Source: Duncaniella muricolitica (GTDB lineage: Bacteria > Bacteroidota > Bacteroidia > Bacteroidales > Muribaculaceae). Taken from it: 64,000 nt of DNA. Below are positions 47,670 to 57,380 of this stretch, piece by piece. The stretch's first letter is position 1. Each line of letters begins with the position of its first letter. Made by a program: the position numbers and the translations under genes. The notes beneath the pieces were generated by a model. The model was given only the letters and a program-made list of their open reading frames with translations. It was not told where the DNA came from and ran no database searches. The stretch spans positions 992,001 through 1,056,000 of the forward strand of contig CP061009.1 in the NCBI GenBank assembly GCA_025808375.1, in the 5' to 3' direction.

Positions 47670-49535
47670 TTAAAAATGTAGTTTGAATCCGCCGAGCACG
47701 CTCAATCCGGGCATGTCATAGCCGCGGTTGATTACGTAGGAGGCATCGGTGAGATTTTCGATGCGTACAAACAGGTCGGCATGCCGGCAAGCCGACCATG
47801 AGGCCTTGAGATTGACCACGGCATAAGACTGATGGTCTATGCTCTCGTGGACAAACAGACGGCTCACACCCTTGAGGTCGGCACCGATATTTACGGTCGG
47901 GCTCACCCGCCAGTCGGCACCTATATAATATTGGTAGCGTGGCGCGCCGGTGAGGTCGCGGAGCGATGTGTGCAGATAGCTGTAGGTGGCCGAGAGCGAC
48001 AGAGAGGTGACAGGCTGCCAGCCGAGCGAGGCCTCGATGCCTTTGTTGATAAATCGGCCTGTGTTTTGGTTTTTCATGTCGAGTGTCTGAATCATATTGT
48101 CGCCCTTGCAGTAATATGCTGTCAGCGAAGCCGTGGCTCCGGAGCCGAAGCGGCGTGAGAGCGACACCTCATAGTTCATCATGCTCTCGGGCTCGAGGTC
48201 GGGATTGGCCATGGCGTAGAGATAGAGCTCGCGAAACGAAGGGTTGCGATAACCCTTGGATAGCGAAGCCTTGATGTTAAAACCGTGGCCGGGGTTGACC
48301 GACACTCCGCATTGCGGCACCCATCCGGTGTGAAACATATCGCTGTTGCTCATTCTCAGACCGCCGTTGAGCACTATCATTTCGTCCATGAGTGACTGTG
48401 ACAGTGTGAGATATGGAGAGTATTCCGTAATGCGTTTGCGCGAGATTGTAGTCTTGGAGCCGTCGGTGTGCGGACGTCCGCCCGACACGGGTATTTTGCC
48501 CGAATATGTGTTGAAGTCAAATCCCGCGGTCATGCCGGCTCCTTGCCAGGGACGGAAGTTCTGAAAGAGCAGCGCGCCCAGACGGTTGTCATTGCTGCGG
48601 AAGTGGCGCGGGTCATCGATGATATGGTTGCCATAGCTGTAATAGAGCATGGCGTTACCGTCGGTCGAGCCGTAATTATTGGTCACCGACACCGAGGCCT
48701 CGCCGCGCGTCACGTTCTGGCGATACACGTCGGTCGACGTCGGGTCGGAGAGGGTGGGATATATCCTGTCGCGCCCCTTGAAGTTGGTGAGCGTAAAGTC
48801 GGCTCCCATGCGCCAAGGTCCTGCGAAGTCATAGCCGAGTTTGGCATATCCGCCTCCTTGCCTGAATTTCAGCGCGTCATTCACTCCGTCGGTGCGGTCA
48901 TAAGAGAGCGATACGAGCGAGGTGAAGCCTCCGGCCCTCACGGTGTTGGTCACCGACGAGAGCCAGGTGTTGTAGCTGCCATATTGTGACGAGATGGTGG
49001 TGTGAACACCGTCGGCATGCACTCCGCGTGTGATTACGTTGATGACTCCGGCCATGGCGTTTGAACCGTAGAGCACTGAGCCGGGGCCACGCAACACCTC
49101 GACACGTTCCACGCGTTCGGTGTCGTAGAAGTCGGCCACATGATGGGAGTATATGCCGGCAAACTGCGGCTGTCCGTCGACCATCATCAGCACTCCGCTC
49201 GCGCGGTCGCCGCCGACACCGCGCAGTTTGATGTGCCCGGCACCGCCGTTGCTCACGCCGAATCCTATGAGCCCGCGCTCGGTGACAAAGAGACTCGGCA
49301 CTTGTCCCGACACAGCCGAGAGCACGCGGGTGTCGCCGGTGGTCTCGAGTTGTTGTCGGTCAATCACCGATACGGTGTAAGGTGTGAGGTCGCGGCCCAC
49401 GGCCCGGTTGCTCCCTGTTACCACCACTTCCTCAAGACTCAGCGACATGGTGCCGTCATCCTTGTCATCGGCCGACATAGCGATGCCCGATGACAGGAGC
49501 GGAAAAATGGAGAGAGTGATTGCACGTATGTTCAT
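47670..49535 (-). CDS. TonB-dependent outer-membrane receptor
   Basis: Ligand-gated outer-membrane channel of 621 residues. Signal peptide about 1-21; a TonB-box-like LSLEEVVVTGSNRAVGRD near 32-49; plug domain about 45-165 with VERVEVLRGPGSVLYGSNAM, typical of BtuB/FepA/heme-type receptors; 22-strand barrel to the C-terminal LHF. It has no N-terminal carboxypeptidase-like domain and no SusD partner, so it is not a SusC glycan importer. Vitamin, heme or siderophore uptake is likely; the ligand cannot be named. It would draw energy from an ExbB/ExbD system such as the one at 62.6 kb. Confidence 0.9.
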   Translation of the reverse strand: MNIRAITLSIFPLLSSGIAMSADDKDDGTMSLSLEEVVVTGSNRAVGRDLTPYTVSVIDRQQLETTGDTRVLSAVSGQVPSLFVTERGLIGFGVSNGGAGHIKLRGVGGDRASGVLMMVDGQPQFAGIYSHHVADFYDTERVERVEVLRGPGSVLYGSNAMAGVINVITRGVHADGVHTTISSQYGSYNTWLSSVTNTVRAGGFTSLVSLSYDRTDGVNDALKFRQGGGYAKLGYDFAGPWRMGADFTLTNFKGRDRIYPTLSDPTSTDVYRQNVTRGEASVSVTNNYGSTDGNAMLYYSYGNHIIDDPRHFRSNDNRLGALLFQNFRPWQGAGMTAGFDFNTYSGKIPVSGGRPHTDGSKTTISRKRITEYSPYLTLSQSLMDEMIVLNGGLRMSNSDMFHTGWVPQCGVSVNPGHGFNIKASLSKGYRNPSFRELYLYAMANPDLEPESMMNYEVSLSRRFGSGATASLTAYYCKGDNMIQTLDMKNQNTGRFINKGIEASLGWQPVTSLSLSATYSYLHTSLRDLTGAPRYQYYIGADWRVSPTVNIGADLKGVSRLFVHESIDHQSYAVVNLKASWSACRHADLFVRIENLTDASYVINRGYDMPGLSVLGGFKLHF

Positions 49536-49744
49536 TTTTCAGGATTAAAGTGTAAGTAAGCCCTATTTTCCATCTGCAAAAATACATTACACATATATAA
49601 TAAGGATAATACAATTATCGGTAATGATTACCAATATTGCATGTATTGTATGCCGATGACAAATTTTTGTGGCAATTTCGCCTCACAAGTCGGGGATTTT
49701 CACTAAGTTTGCATACACAATTCTAAAATCTTCGGATTCAACCC

Positions 49745-51346
49745 ATGAAGTTCAACCGCTTTCTCCCCTTGATTCTTGTCGCATTTGCCTTCCAGTATGC
49801 GTTGTGTGTCAATCCCTATCTTCCTCTTTGGGAACATATACCCGACGGAGAGCCATATCTTTTTGATGACCCGGATGTGCCCGGCAAGAAGCGAGTGTAT
49901 ATATACGGTTCGCACGACATGCTGCGCACCATGTATTGCGGCACCGATCTGGTAGTGTGGTCGGCGTCGCCCGACTCGCTTGACACATGGCGTTATGACG
50001 GAGTGATATTCGAGTCGCGCACCGACCGCGACGGCAAGCCGCTGCGGGCCGACGGCTCAGGCGATGTGCTCTATGCTCCCGATGTGGCTGTGAAGACCAT
50101 GCCCGACGGCAAGAAAATGTATTATCTCTATCCCAACAATCAGGCTGGAGGCCGCAACGGCATGGTGACATGCTCAGAACGCCCCGACGGACCGTTCAGG
50201 GTGATAAACTGGAGTAAGGAGAAAGCCGACTCGACCGATGGTGTGCTGCGTTTTGACCCGGCGGTGTTTGTCGACGATGACGGGCGAGTGTATGGCTACT
50301 GGGGATTCGGCAACTCCATGGCTGCCGAACTCGACCCTTCCACCATGGCTACTGTGAAGCCCGGCACCGATGTGGTGGAGAATCTCATACCCGGATATAA
50401 ACAGGATGAGGTGTTCAGATTTTACGAAGCCTCGTCGATGCGCAAGATTGATGACAAATATGTGCTGGTCTACAGCCGCTGGACCGCCGACGGCGAGTGG
50501 GGGCTCCCGCAGAGCAATTACACTCTGGCCTATGCCTACAGCGACAGTCCACTCGGCCCGTATACTTACGGCGGCACCATTATAGACGGACGCGGGCGCG
50601 ACACTGATGCCGATGGCAATGCCATAGCCACCTCCACGCCCAATGGCAACACCCACGGAAGCATACTGAAAATCGGTGATCGCTGGTGGGTGTTCTATCA
50701 CCGCCAGTCGGGCACTGACGAGTATGCCCGTCAGGCCATGGTTGCACCGATAGAAGTGAGCGTGACACCGGGCCCCGGCGGCAGGGTGAGCATAAGTGAG
50801 GCCGAATATACTTCGGAGGGATTCGATACCGACGGCCTCGACCCGCTGCGCCGCTATCCCGCAGCCATCGCCTCGCACATCACCGGTCCGACTCCTGCCT
50901 ATCAGAAATATCCCGAAATGGTCTATTCAGGCTCGCATTTCAAGTCGGTATATGTCGACGACCATGCTGTAGCCGATCCTTACAACGACAGCATCAATGT
51001 CAGCCCTGTGGTCAACAACACTGACGGCTCGACACTCGGATACAAATACTTCAACTTTGACCGGCTCAACGGACGCAAGAACGCGCGGCTCGTGCTCGAC
51101 CTTGTGCCGGAAGGTATCGACGGCATCATTACTGTCTACACCTCGGCTCCGTGGAAGGGCAATCCCGTTCCGGCCGGACGCATAGAGCTGAGGGCCGGCA
51201 TGCCTGAGACTCCAGTCAGGATGACGGCCGATGTCACAGGAGTGACCGCTCTCTCGGGCAAACATCCGCTTTATCTTACATTCTCGTCGCCTGTCAAGGG
51301 CAAATCGCTATGTACAATCACACATCTGCAATTTCAATCTGAATAA
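49745..51346 (+). CDS. GH43-family glycoside hydrolase
   Basis: Exported five-bladed beta-propeller hydrolase of 533 residues (arabinofuranosidase/xylosidase class). Signal peptide about 1-21. The catalytic triad is visible: aspartate in LFDDPDVP near 39-46, aspartate in LYAPDVAV near 115 and glutamate in FRFYEASSM near residue 226. A C-terminal beta domain of about 150 residues may bind carbohydrate. TAAGTTTG at 49704-49711 is a likely -7 element. It is followed 13 bp later by a fucose permease, so it may act on fucose- or arabinose-bearing glycans. Confidence 0.85.
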   Translation: MKFNRFLPLILVAFAFQYALCVNPYLPLWEHIPDGEPYLFDDPDVPGKKRVYIYGSHDMLRTMYCGTDLVVWSASPDSLDTWRYDGVIFESRTDRDGKPLRADGSGDVLYAPDVAVKTMPDGKKMYYLYPNNQAGGRNGMVTCSERPDGPFRVINWSKEKADSTDGVLRFDPAVFVDDDGRVYGYWGFGNSMAAELDPSTMATVKPGTDVVENLIPGYKQDEVFRFYEASSMRKIDDKYVLVYSRWTADGEWGLPQSNYTLAYAYSDSPLGPYTYGGTIIDGRGRDTDADGNAIATSTPNGNTHGSILKIGDRWWVFYHRQSGTDEYARQAMVAPIEVSVTPGPGGRVSISEAEYTSEGFDTDGLDPLRRYPAAIASHITGPTPAYQKYPEMVYSGSHFKSVYVDDHAVADPYNDSINVSPVVNNTDGSTLGYKYFNFDRLNGRKNARLVLDLVPEGIDGIITVYTSAPWKGNPVPAGRIELRAGMPETPVRMTADVTGVTALSGKHPLYLTFSSPVKGKSLCTITHLQFQSE

Positions 51347-51359
51347 TATCTGAATAATA

Positions 51360-52673
51360 ATGTCACAATCCGACAACACACCGCTGCTATCTTCACGTCA
51401 GGGCGTTAGTCTGTTGCTCCCGTTTCTGGCAGTCACGACTTGTTTTGCCATGTGGGGCTTTGCCAATGACATCACCGCACCGCTTGTCAAAGCGTTTTCA
51501 AAAATCTTCCGTATGAGTGTCACCGAGGGCGCGCTTGTGCAGGTGGCTTTCTATCTCGGTTATTTCTGCATGGCGTTTCCCGCGGCCATGTTCATACAGC
51601 GTTACACCTACAAGGCCGGTGTGATGCTCGGTCTGCTGCTCTACGGAGTGGGCGCGCTGCTGTTTGTGCCGGCCCAGTGGACAGGCATGTATTATCCATT
51701 CCTGCTCGCCTATTTTGTAATGACATGCGGTCTCTCGTTTCTCGAGACAAGTTGCAACCCCTACATCTACAGCATGGGTCCCGAGGCCACAGCGACCCGA
51801 CGGCTCAATCTCGCGCAGGCTTTCAATCCTGTGGGCGCGCTTGCCGGCATGTGGGTGGCCATGCACTTCATTCAGGCCCGTATGCACCCGCTCGACTCCG
51901 AGGCACGCGCCACACTCTCCGAAGCCGAGTTTGACGCCATCAAGAATCATGATCTGTGGGTGCTTATCCAGCCTTATGTCTATATCGGACTTGTGGCTCT
52001 TGTCATGCTCGTGATAATACGCTTGCTCAAGATGCCGAGAGCAAGTGATTCGGGCAAGAGCACGGGAGTGTTTCGCACACTTGTGGCCCTGCTCGGCCGC
52101 CGCAATTACCGCGAGGGAGTAATAGCACAGTTCTTCTATGTTGGCGCGCAGGTGATGTGCTGGACGTTCATCATTCAGTATGGCACCCGTCTGTTCATGT
52201 CGGAAGGTATGCCCGAGCATGAAGCCGAGATATTGTCGCAACGCTACAACATCGGGGCAATGGCTCTCTTTACGTGCAGCCGGTTCATATGCACATGGTT
52301 CTTGCGCTACATATCGCCGAGCCGTCTGCTGTGTGTGCTCGGCGTGCTCGGAGTCGTGCTCACCATCGGCGCGATATTTTCGACCACCGTCACGGGCCTT
52401 TATTGCCTGGTGGGAGTGAGCGCGTGCATGTCGCTTATGTTCCCGACCATCTATGGTATAGCACTTACCGGACTTGGCGAGGATGTCAAGGTGGGCAGTG
52501 CCGGACTCATCATGTCGATAATCGGCGGCTCGGTTTTCCCACCGCTTCAGGGTGCAGTCATAGACTCGGGCGTGAGTCTGGGTGAAATTCCGGCGGTCAA
52601 TCTTTCGTTTTTCATCCCGATGATATGCTTTGCCGTGGTGGCACTCTACGGCTCGCGCACCCTCAAGGCTTAA
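51360..52673 (+). CDS. fucP: L-fucose permease (MFS, FucP-like)
   Basis: Inner-membrane sugar/H+ symporter of 437 residues with twelve predicted segments. FHS-family signatures: FAMWGFANDITAPLVKAFSK near 27-46, the TEGALVQVAFYLGYFCMAFP region near 54-75 and LETSCNPYIYSMGPEATATR near 127-146. Directly upstream of the fucose kinase, so L-fucose is the likely cargo. Spacing to neighbours (13 and 36 bp) indicates an operon. Confidence 0.88.
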   Translation: MSQSDNTPLLSSRQGVSLLLPFLAVTTCFAMWGFANDITAPLVKAFSKIFRMSVTEGALVQVAFYLGYFCMAFPAAMFIQRYTYKAGVMLGLLLYGVGALLFVPAQWTGMYYPFLLAYFVMTCGLSFLETSCNPYIYSMGPEATATRRLNLAQAFNPVGALAGMWVAMHFIQARMHPLDSEARATLSEAEFDAIKNHDLWVLIQPYVYIGLVALVMLVIIRLLKMPRASDSGKSTGVFRTLVALLGRRNYREGVIAQFFYVGAQVMCWTFIIQYGTRLFMSEGMPEHEAEILSQRYNIGAMALFTCSRFICTWFLRYISPSRLLCVLGVLGVVLTIGAIFSTTVTGLYCLVGVSACMSLMFPTIYGIALTGLGEDVKVGSAGLIMSIIGGSVFPPLQGAVIDSGVSLGEIPAVNLSFFIPMICFAVVALYGSRTLKA

Positions 52674-52709
52674 ATTCTGACCTTAAAACCTACAGCTTTA
52701 AAAGATATC

Positions 52710-55448
52710 ATGACAAAAAAACTATTGTCACTTCCGCCCAACCTCGTCGATGCATTTCACGAAGTCACCGGGCTGTCTGAAAAAGAATATTTCTGCACCT
52801 CCGACCCCATAGGCGCGCGCCTTGGCAGCGGAGGCGGCACCACGTGGCTGCTCGAAGAGTGTTACCGCAACAGCGGCGACGCCGAGGCCGACTTTGCCGA
52901 ATGGCTTTCGTCAGAAAAAAGAATACTCCTTCACGCCGGAGGCCAGAGCCGTCGGCTTCCGTCATACGCACCTTCGGGCAAGATACTCACGCCGGTGCCC
53001 ATATTTCGCTGGGAGCGCGGTCAGAAGCTGAGCCAGACACTGCTCGACCTGCAGTTGCCCCTCTATGAGCGCATCATGCGGTCGGCTCCCGAGGGGATGC
53101 ACACCCTCATAGTGAGCGGAGACGTGTATATCCACTCCTCGCAGCCTCTTCCTCCGATACCTGAGGCCGACGTGGTGTGTTACGGCCTGTGGCTCGATGC
53201 CTCGATAGCCAAAAACCACGGCGTGTTTTACAGCCGTCATGACTCACCCTCGCGTCTCGACCGCATGTTGCAGAAGCCTTCGGTCGACGAGCTTAACGGA
53301 CTGCTCCAGTCGGGCTATTATCTCACCGATATCGGAGTGTGGCTGCTGAGCGACAGGGCGGTCGAGATGCTGCGTCGCCGTTCGCGCGATAATGAGGGCC
53401 GTCTGCGCGAGTATGACCTGTACAGCGAGTTTGGAGGCGCGCTCGGCACCAATCCGACGTGTCCTGACCCGGAGTTGTCATCGCTTTCGGTGGCAATAGT
53501 CCCGCTGCCCGGCGGTGAGTTTTACCACTATGGCACGAGCCGTGAGATGATTTCGTCGACTCTCGCCATCCAGAACCGTATCAATGACCAGCGCGAAATC
53601 ATGCACCGCGACCGCAAACCACATCCGTCGATTTTTGTGCAAAATTCGGTGCTCGACATCACTCTCTCGGCTTCCAACAACGACATATGGGTCGAGAACA
53701 GTCATATAGCCTCACGCTGGACTCTTACCGATCATAATATAGTCACGGGTGTGCCCCGCAACGACTGGGATATTGCTCTCGCTCCGGGCAAGTGTGTCGA
53801 CATTGTGCCGATAGGTGCTGACGCATGGGCTGTGAGAGTCTACAACATCGATGACCGGTTTGCCGGAGCCGAACAGCAGCGTGGCCGCTTCCCCGTGGTC
53901 AACAGTCTCGAAGAGATGGAGCGTGCGGTGAAAACCCTTCTTGCAGGAGAGGAGCCGCGCGGATATAAGAGACTGATGAGTGCCGAGGAGATATCCAACG
54001 AAGCATCGTTGCCGCGTCTTGTGAGCCAGCGCAGAGAGTTCAGAAGGCTCAACTGGACCGCCATGGCTGCCAACCATGCCCACAGTGTCTTCTATCAGCT
54101 CGATCTGCATGACGCCGCCGGTGCGTTTGCCACCGACAATCTTCCGTTGCCGGCTCCGCTTGACAACTCTGCGTCGCTGATTACACGCATGAGCGACGCG
54201 ATGTTTCGTGCCGAAGTGTGTCGCCACCGTTCGGAGCCATGGCAGCAATATGAGCAGGAGGCCTTCGGATTGCTTCGCGAAGGGCTGACATCTACCGTGC
54301 TCGAGCAGAAACAGATGCCACGCCGGGCCGTGTGTTCCGACCAGATAGTGTGGAGCCGCTCGCCCGTGCGCATCGACATAGCCGGCGGATGGACCGACAC
54401 CCCGCCGTTCTGTCTCATGGAAGGGGGCAATGTCATCAATCTCGCCATCGAGCTCAACGGCCAGCCTCCGTTGCAAGCTTATGTGCGTCCGTGTGCCGAG
54501 CCCCACATCGTGTGTCGAAGCATTGACCTGGGGGCTGCCGAGACCATAGAGACGTATGAGCAGCTACGCGATTTCAATAAAGTCGGTTCGCCGTTCTCGA
54601 TACCCAAGGCCGCCCTCGCACTGGCTGGATTCCATCCGCAGTTCTGCACCGAGCATTTCGCTTCGCTGCGTGACCAGCTCATGCATATGGGAGGCGGACT
54701 GGAGATTACACTCTTTTCGGCCATACCGGCGGGTAGCGGTCTCGGCACCAGCAGCATACTTGCTTCGACGGTGCTCGGTGCCATAAGCGATTTCTGCGCT
54801 CTGGCCTGGGATAAGACCGAGATATGCAAGCGCACTCTCATACTTGAGCAACTGCTGACCACCGGCGGCGGATGGCAGGACCAGTATGGCGGTGTGATAG
54901 GGGGTGTGAAGTTGCTCCAGTCGACCAAGGAGCTGGCTCAGGAGCCTCTCATACGCCGTCTGCCATCCGACCTGTTTACCGACCCGCAGTATGCTCCGTG
55001 TCACCTGCTGTTCTACACCGGCATCACTCGCACGGCCAAGGATATTCTGGCCGAGATTGTGAGGAGAATGTTTCTCAATCATGGTGAGCAGATAGGTCTG
55101 CTCCGTGAGATGAAAAACCATACGATGGAAATGTATGACGCCATACAGCGCGACGATTTCGCCCGAATGGGACGTCTCGTGCGGCGCACCTGGCAGCAGA
55201 ACATGACTCTCGACCACGGCACCAATCCTCCGGGAGTGGACGCCATCACTCGTCTTGTCGATGACCTGTGTCTGGGCTATAAGTTGCCGGGCGCGGGCGG
55301 CGGAGGCTATCTCTATATGATAGCCAAGGATCCCGAGGCTGCCGGACGCATACGCCATATCCTTACGACCGACTCTTCTCTGCCGGCCAATTCGCGCATG
55401 GTGGAGATGTCGCTCTCGCATCAGGGATTGCAGATTACCAGAAGCTGA
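52710..55448 (+). CDS. fkp: Bifunctional fucokinase/fucose-1-phosphate guanylyltransferase
   Basis: Cytoplasmic enzyme of 912 residues converting L-fucose to GDP-fucose. The N-terminal guanylyltransferase half has RLGSGGGTTWLLEECYRN near 33-50 and GGQSRRLPSYAPSGK near 76-90. The C-terminal half is a GHMP kinase: SPVRIDIAGGWTDTPPFCLM near 551-570, IPAGSGLGTSSILAST near 677 and LPGAGGGGYLYMIAKD near 862. Slightly shorter than the Bacteroides fragilis enzyme. With FucP it forms the salvage route that lets Bacteroidales fucosylate their surface glycans and proteins. Confidence 0.95.
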   Translation: MTKKLLSLPPNLVDAFHEVTGLSEKEYFCTSDPIGARLGSGGGTTWLLEECYRNSGDAEADFAEWLSSEKRILLHAGGQSRRLPSYAPSGKILTPVPIFRWERGQKLSQTLLDLQLPLYERIMRSAPEGMHTLIVSGDVYIHSSQPLPPIPEADVVCYGLWLDASIAKNHGVFYSRHDSPSRLDRMLQKPSVDELNGLLQSGYYLTDIGVWLLSDRAVEMLRRRSRDNEGRLREYDLYSEFGGALGTNPTCPDPELSSLSVAIVPLPGGEFYHYGTSREMISSTLAIQNRINDQREIMHRDRKPHPSIFVQNSVLDITLSASNNDIWVENSHIASRWTLTDHNIVTGVPRNDWDIALAPGKCVDIVPIGADAWAVRVYNIDDRFAGAEQQRGRFPVVNSLEEMERAVKTLLAGEEPRGYKRLMSAEEISNEASLPRLVSQRREFRRLNWTAMAANHAHSVFYQLDLHDAAGAFATDNLPLPAPLDNSASLITRMSDAMFRAEVCRHRSEPWQQYEQEAFGLLREGLTSTVLEQKQMPRRAVCSDQIVWSRSPVRIDIAGGWTDTPPFCLMEGGNVINLAIELNGQPPLQAYVRPCAEPHIVCRSIDLGAAETIETYEQLRDFNKVGSPFSIPKAALALAGFHPQFCTEHFASLRDQLMHMGGGLEITLFSAIPAGSGLGTSSILASTVLGAISDFCALAWDKTEICKRTLILEQLLTTGGGWQDQYGGVIGGVKLLQSTKELAQEPLIRRLPSDLFTDPQYAPCHLLFYTGITRTAKDILAEIVRRMFLNHGEQIGLLREMKNHTMEMYDAIQRDDFARMGRLVRRTWQQNMTLDHGTNPPGVDAITRLVDDLCLGYKLPGAGGGGYLYMIAKDPEAAGRIRHILTTDSSLPANSRMVEMSLSHQGLQITRS

Positions 55449-55488
55449 TATAGACCTATTCCAATAACCAAAACCTATTGATAAAACA

Positions 55489-55950
55489 ATGAAAAAAATT
55501 GTATTGACACTTGCTGCCGCACTTGTATGTGGCGGGGCTTTCACATTTACTTCCTGCTCGGGCAATGCCTCCAAGGGTGATGCTACCGAGCAGACCGAAA
55601 ATGATGCCGTGGCTCAGGGCCGCGAGCGCGTTCAGAAGACTCTCGACCAGTTTACAGGCCAGCTTCCCCAGCCTATGGGTGCCGGTCTTACTCTTGAGAA
55701 GCTTGCTATCGACGGCGACTATGTGGTCTACACCATCGCTATAGAGGATGCCGACATATATAATCAGTTGGAGATTGACGATGAGACCAAAAATGCGGCT
55801 CTTCAGAATATCGGTGCTGCCGGCAAGACTTTTGTCGACGCTAAGCTCGGTGCTCGTTTCGTTTACACCAACAAGGACTCTAAGTCAGACAAGGAGATGT
55901 CCATCACTCCCGAAGAGCTTGCCAAAAATTACAGCTCGAACGCGGAATAA
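55489..55950 (+). CDS. Predicted lipoprotein of unknown function
   Basis: A 153-residue protein with signal peptide and lipobox (MKKIVLTLAAALVCGGAFTF, then TSC with the cysteine near 23). Mature part: acidic start (SKGDATEQTENDAVAQ), then a compact alpha/beta domain. A DUF4252-like or YajI-like fold is possible but not recognised. It is 40 bp after fkp on the same strand, and a 38-bp perfect hairpin closes the unit. Confidence 0.6.
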   Translation: MKKIVLTLAAALVCGGAFTFTSCSGNASKGDATEQTENDAVAQGRERVQKTLDQFTGQLPQPMGAGLTLEKLAIDGDYVVYTIAIEDADIYNQLEIDDETKNAALQNIGAAGKTFVDAKLGARFVYTNKDSKSDKEMSITPEELAKNYSSNAE

Positions 55951-55967
55951 CAACGATACATACCCTA

Positions 55968-56051
55968 AGACAAAGGTCTTCATATAAGAAAAGTGTCTAT
56001 ATTCATTTTGCCGTGAATATAGACACTTTTCTTATATGAAGACCTTTGTCT
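55968..56051. terminator. 38-bp perfect palindrome between convergent genes
   Basis: Arms 55968-56005 and 56014-56051 are exactly complementary over 38 bp with an 8-nt loop (TTTTGCCG). It ends 12 bp before the nqrF stop codon and probably terminates both units. It does not share the family B consensus. Confidence 0.85.
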
Positions 56052-56063
56052 GAGAGCTGACGG

Positions 56064-57329
56064 TTAGCCTCCGAAGTTGTCGTAGTGTACCGAAGTCGGG
56101 TCTACGCCGAGGTCGTCGAGCATTTTGTTGACAGCCGCGCTCATCGGGCCGGGACCGCACATGTAATATTCGATGTCTTCGGGGTCGGGATGATTTTTGA
56201 GATAAGTCTCATAGATGACCTGATGAACAAATCCGGCGGTGTATTTCACACCAGCGGCATCGGCTGCGGGGTCGGGACGGTCGAGGGCGAGATGAAACTT
56301 GAAGTTGGGATACTCTTTCTCCAGCTCGAGGAAGTCGTTGAGATAGAACACCTCGTTGAGTGCGCGTGCGCCGTAGAAGTAGTTCATCACGCGGTCAGTG
56401 GTGTGGAGAGTCTTGGTGAGCCACATTATCTGGGCACGCAGCGGAGCCATGCCTGCGCCACCGCCTATCCACATCATTTCGGCCTTGGAGTCGACTATGG
56501 GGTGGAAGTCGCCGTAGGGGCCCGACATGATTACCTTGTCGCCCGGCTTGAGTGTGAAGATGTAGCTTGAGGCGATGCCTGGCATCACGTCCATGAATCC
56601 TGTCTGGGGTTTGGGCTTGAAGGGAGGTGTGGCGATGCGCACCGTGAGCATGATTCGGTCGCCCTCCTCGGGATAGTTGGCCATCGAGTAGGCTCGCACA
56701 GTGGTCTCGGTGTTGCGGCACTTGAGGCCGAAGAGGCCGAATTTCTCCCACGCCGGCAGATATTCGTCACCGATGAGCGACTTGTCTATGTCCTTGTCAT
56801 AATCCATCTCATAGGTAGGGATTTTGATCTGGGCATATGAGCCGGGGATGAAGTCCATGTGTGCGCCCTTGGGAAGCGCGACGATAAACTCCTTGATGAA
56901 TGTCGCGACGTTTTTGTTGGAGATGACCTCACACTCCCACTCCTTGACATCGAGAGCCGATGCGGGTATACCCACCGAGCAGTCTTCCTTGACCTTTACC
57001 TGACATCCGAGACGCCAGTGGTCTTGCTGCTGCTTGCGCGAGAAGTGGACTTTTTCAGTTGGGAGAATGTCTCCGCCACCCGAGAACACCTGACATTTGC
57101 ATTGGCCGCAACTGCCCTTGCCGCCACAGGCCGAGGAGAGGAAGATGTTGTGGTCGGCAAACGTTGACAGTAGAGTCTTGCCGGACTCGGCCTCGAGGAC
57201 GGTGTCGTTGTTGATGGTGATTTTCACCTTGCCCGAGTGTACGAGATATCTTTTGGCGATTAGCAGGATTATAACGAGAAGGAGTGTTATAACCAGAAAT
57301 ATGCATACGCCTGTCAGTATCGTTAACAT
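56064..57329 (-). CDS. nqrF: Na+-translocating NADH:quinone reductase subunit F
   Basis: Electron-entry subunit of 421 residues. One N-terminal membrane helix (about 5-26), a 2Fe-2S ferredoxin domain with C68, C74, C77 and C109 (SACGGKGSCGQC), an FAD domain with RAYSMANYPEEGD near 212 and an NADH domain with GGGAGMAPLRAQI near 290. Chain ends DNFGG, as in the family. Last gene of the nqr operon. Confidence 0.96.
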   Translation of the reverse strand: MLTILTGVCIFLVITLLLVIILLIAKRYLVHSGKVKITINNDTVLEAESGKTLLSTFADHNIFLSSACGGKGSCGQCKCQVFSGGGDILPTEKVHFSRKQQQDHWRLGCQVKVKEDCSVGIPASALDVKEWECEVISNKNVATFIKEFIVALPKGAHMDFIPGSYAQIKIPTYEMDYDKDIDKSLIGDEYLPAWEKFGLFGLKCRNTETTVRAYSMANYPEEGDRIMLTVRIATPPFKPKPQTGFMDVMPGIASSYIFTLKPGDKVIMSGPYGDFHPIVDSKAEMMWIGGGAGMAPLRAQIMWLTKTLHTTDRVMNYFYGARALNEVFYLNDFLELEKEYPNFKFHLALDRPDPAADAAGVKYTAGFVHQVIYETYLKNHPDPEDIEYYMCGPGPMSAAVNKMLDDLGVDPTSVHYDNFGG

Positions 57330-57380
57330 GAGTTGTTGTGAAATATTTTAGAAATTATGTAATAACTCCGGCCGGCGCGG

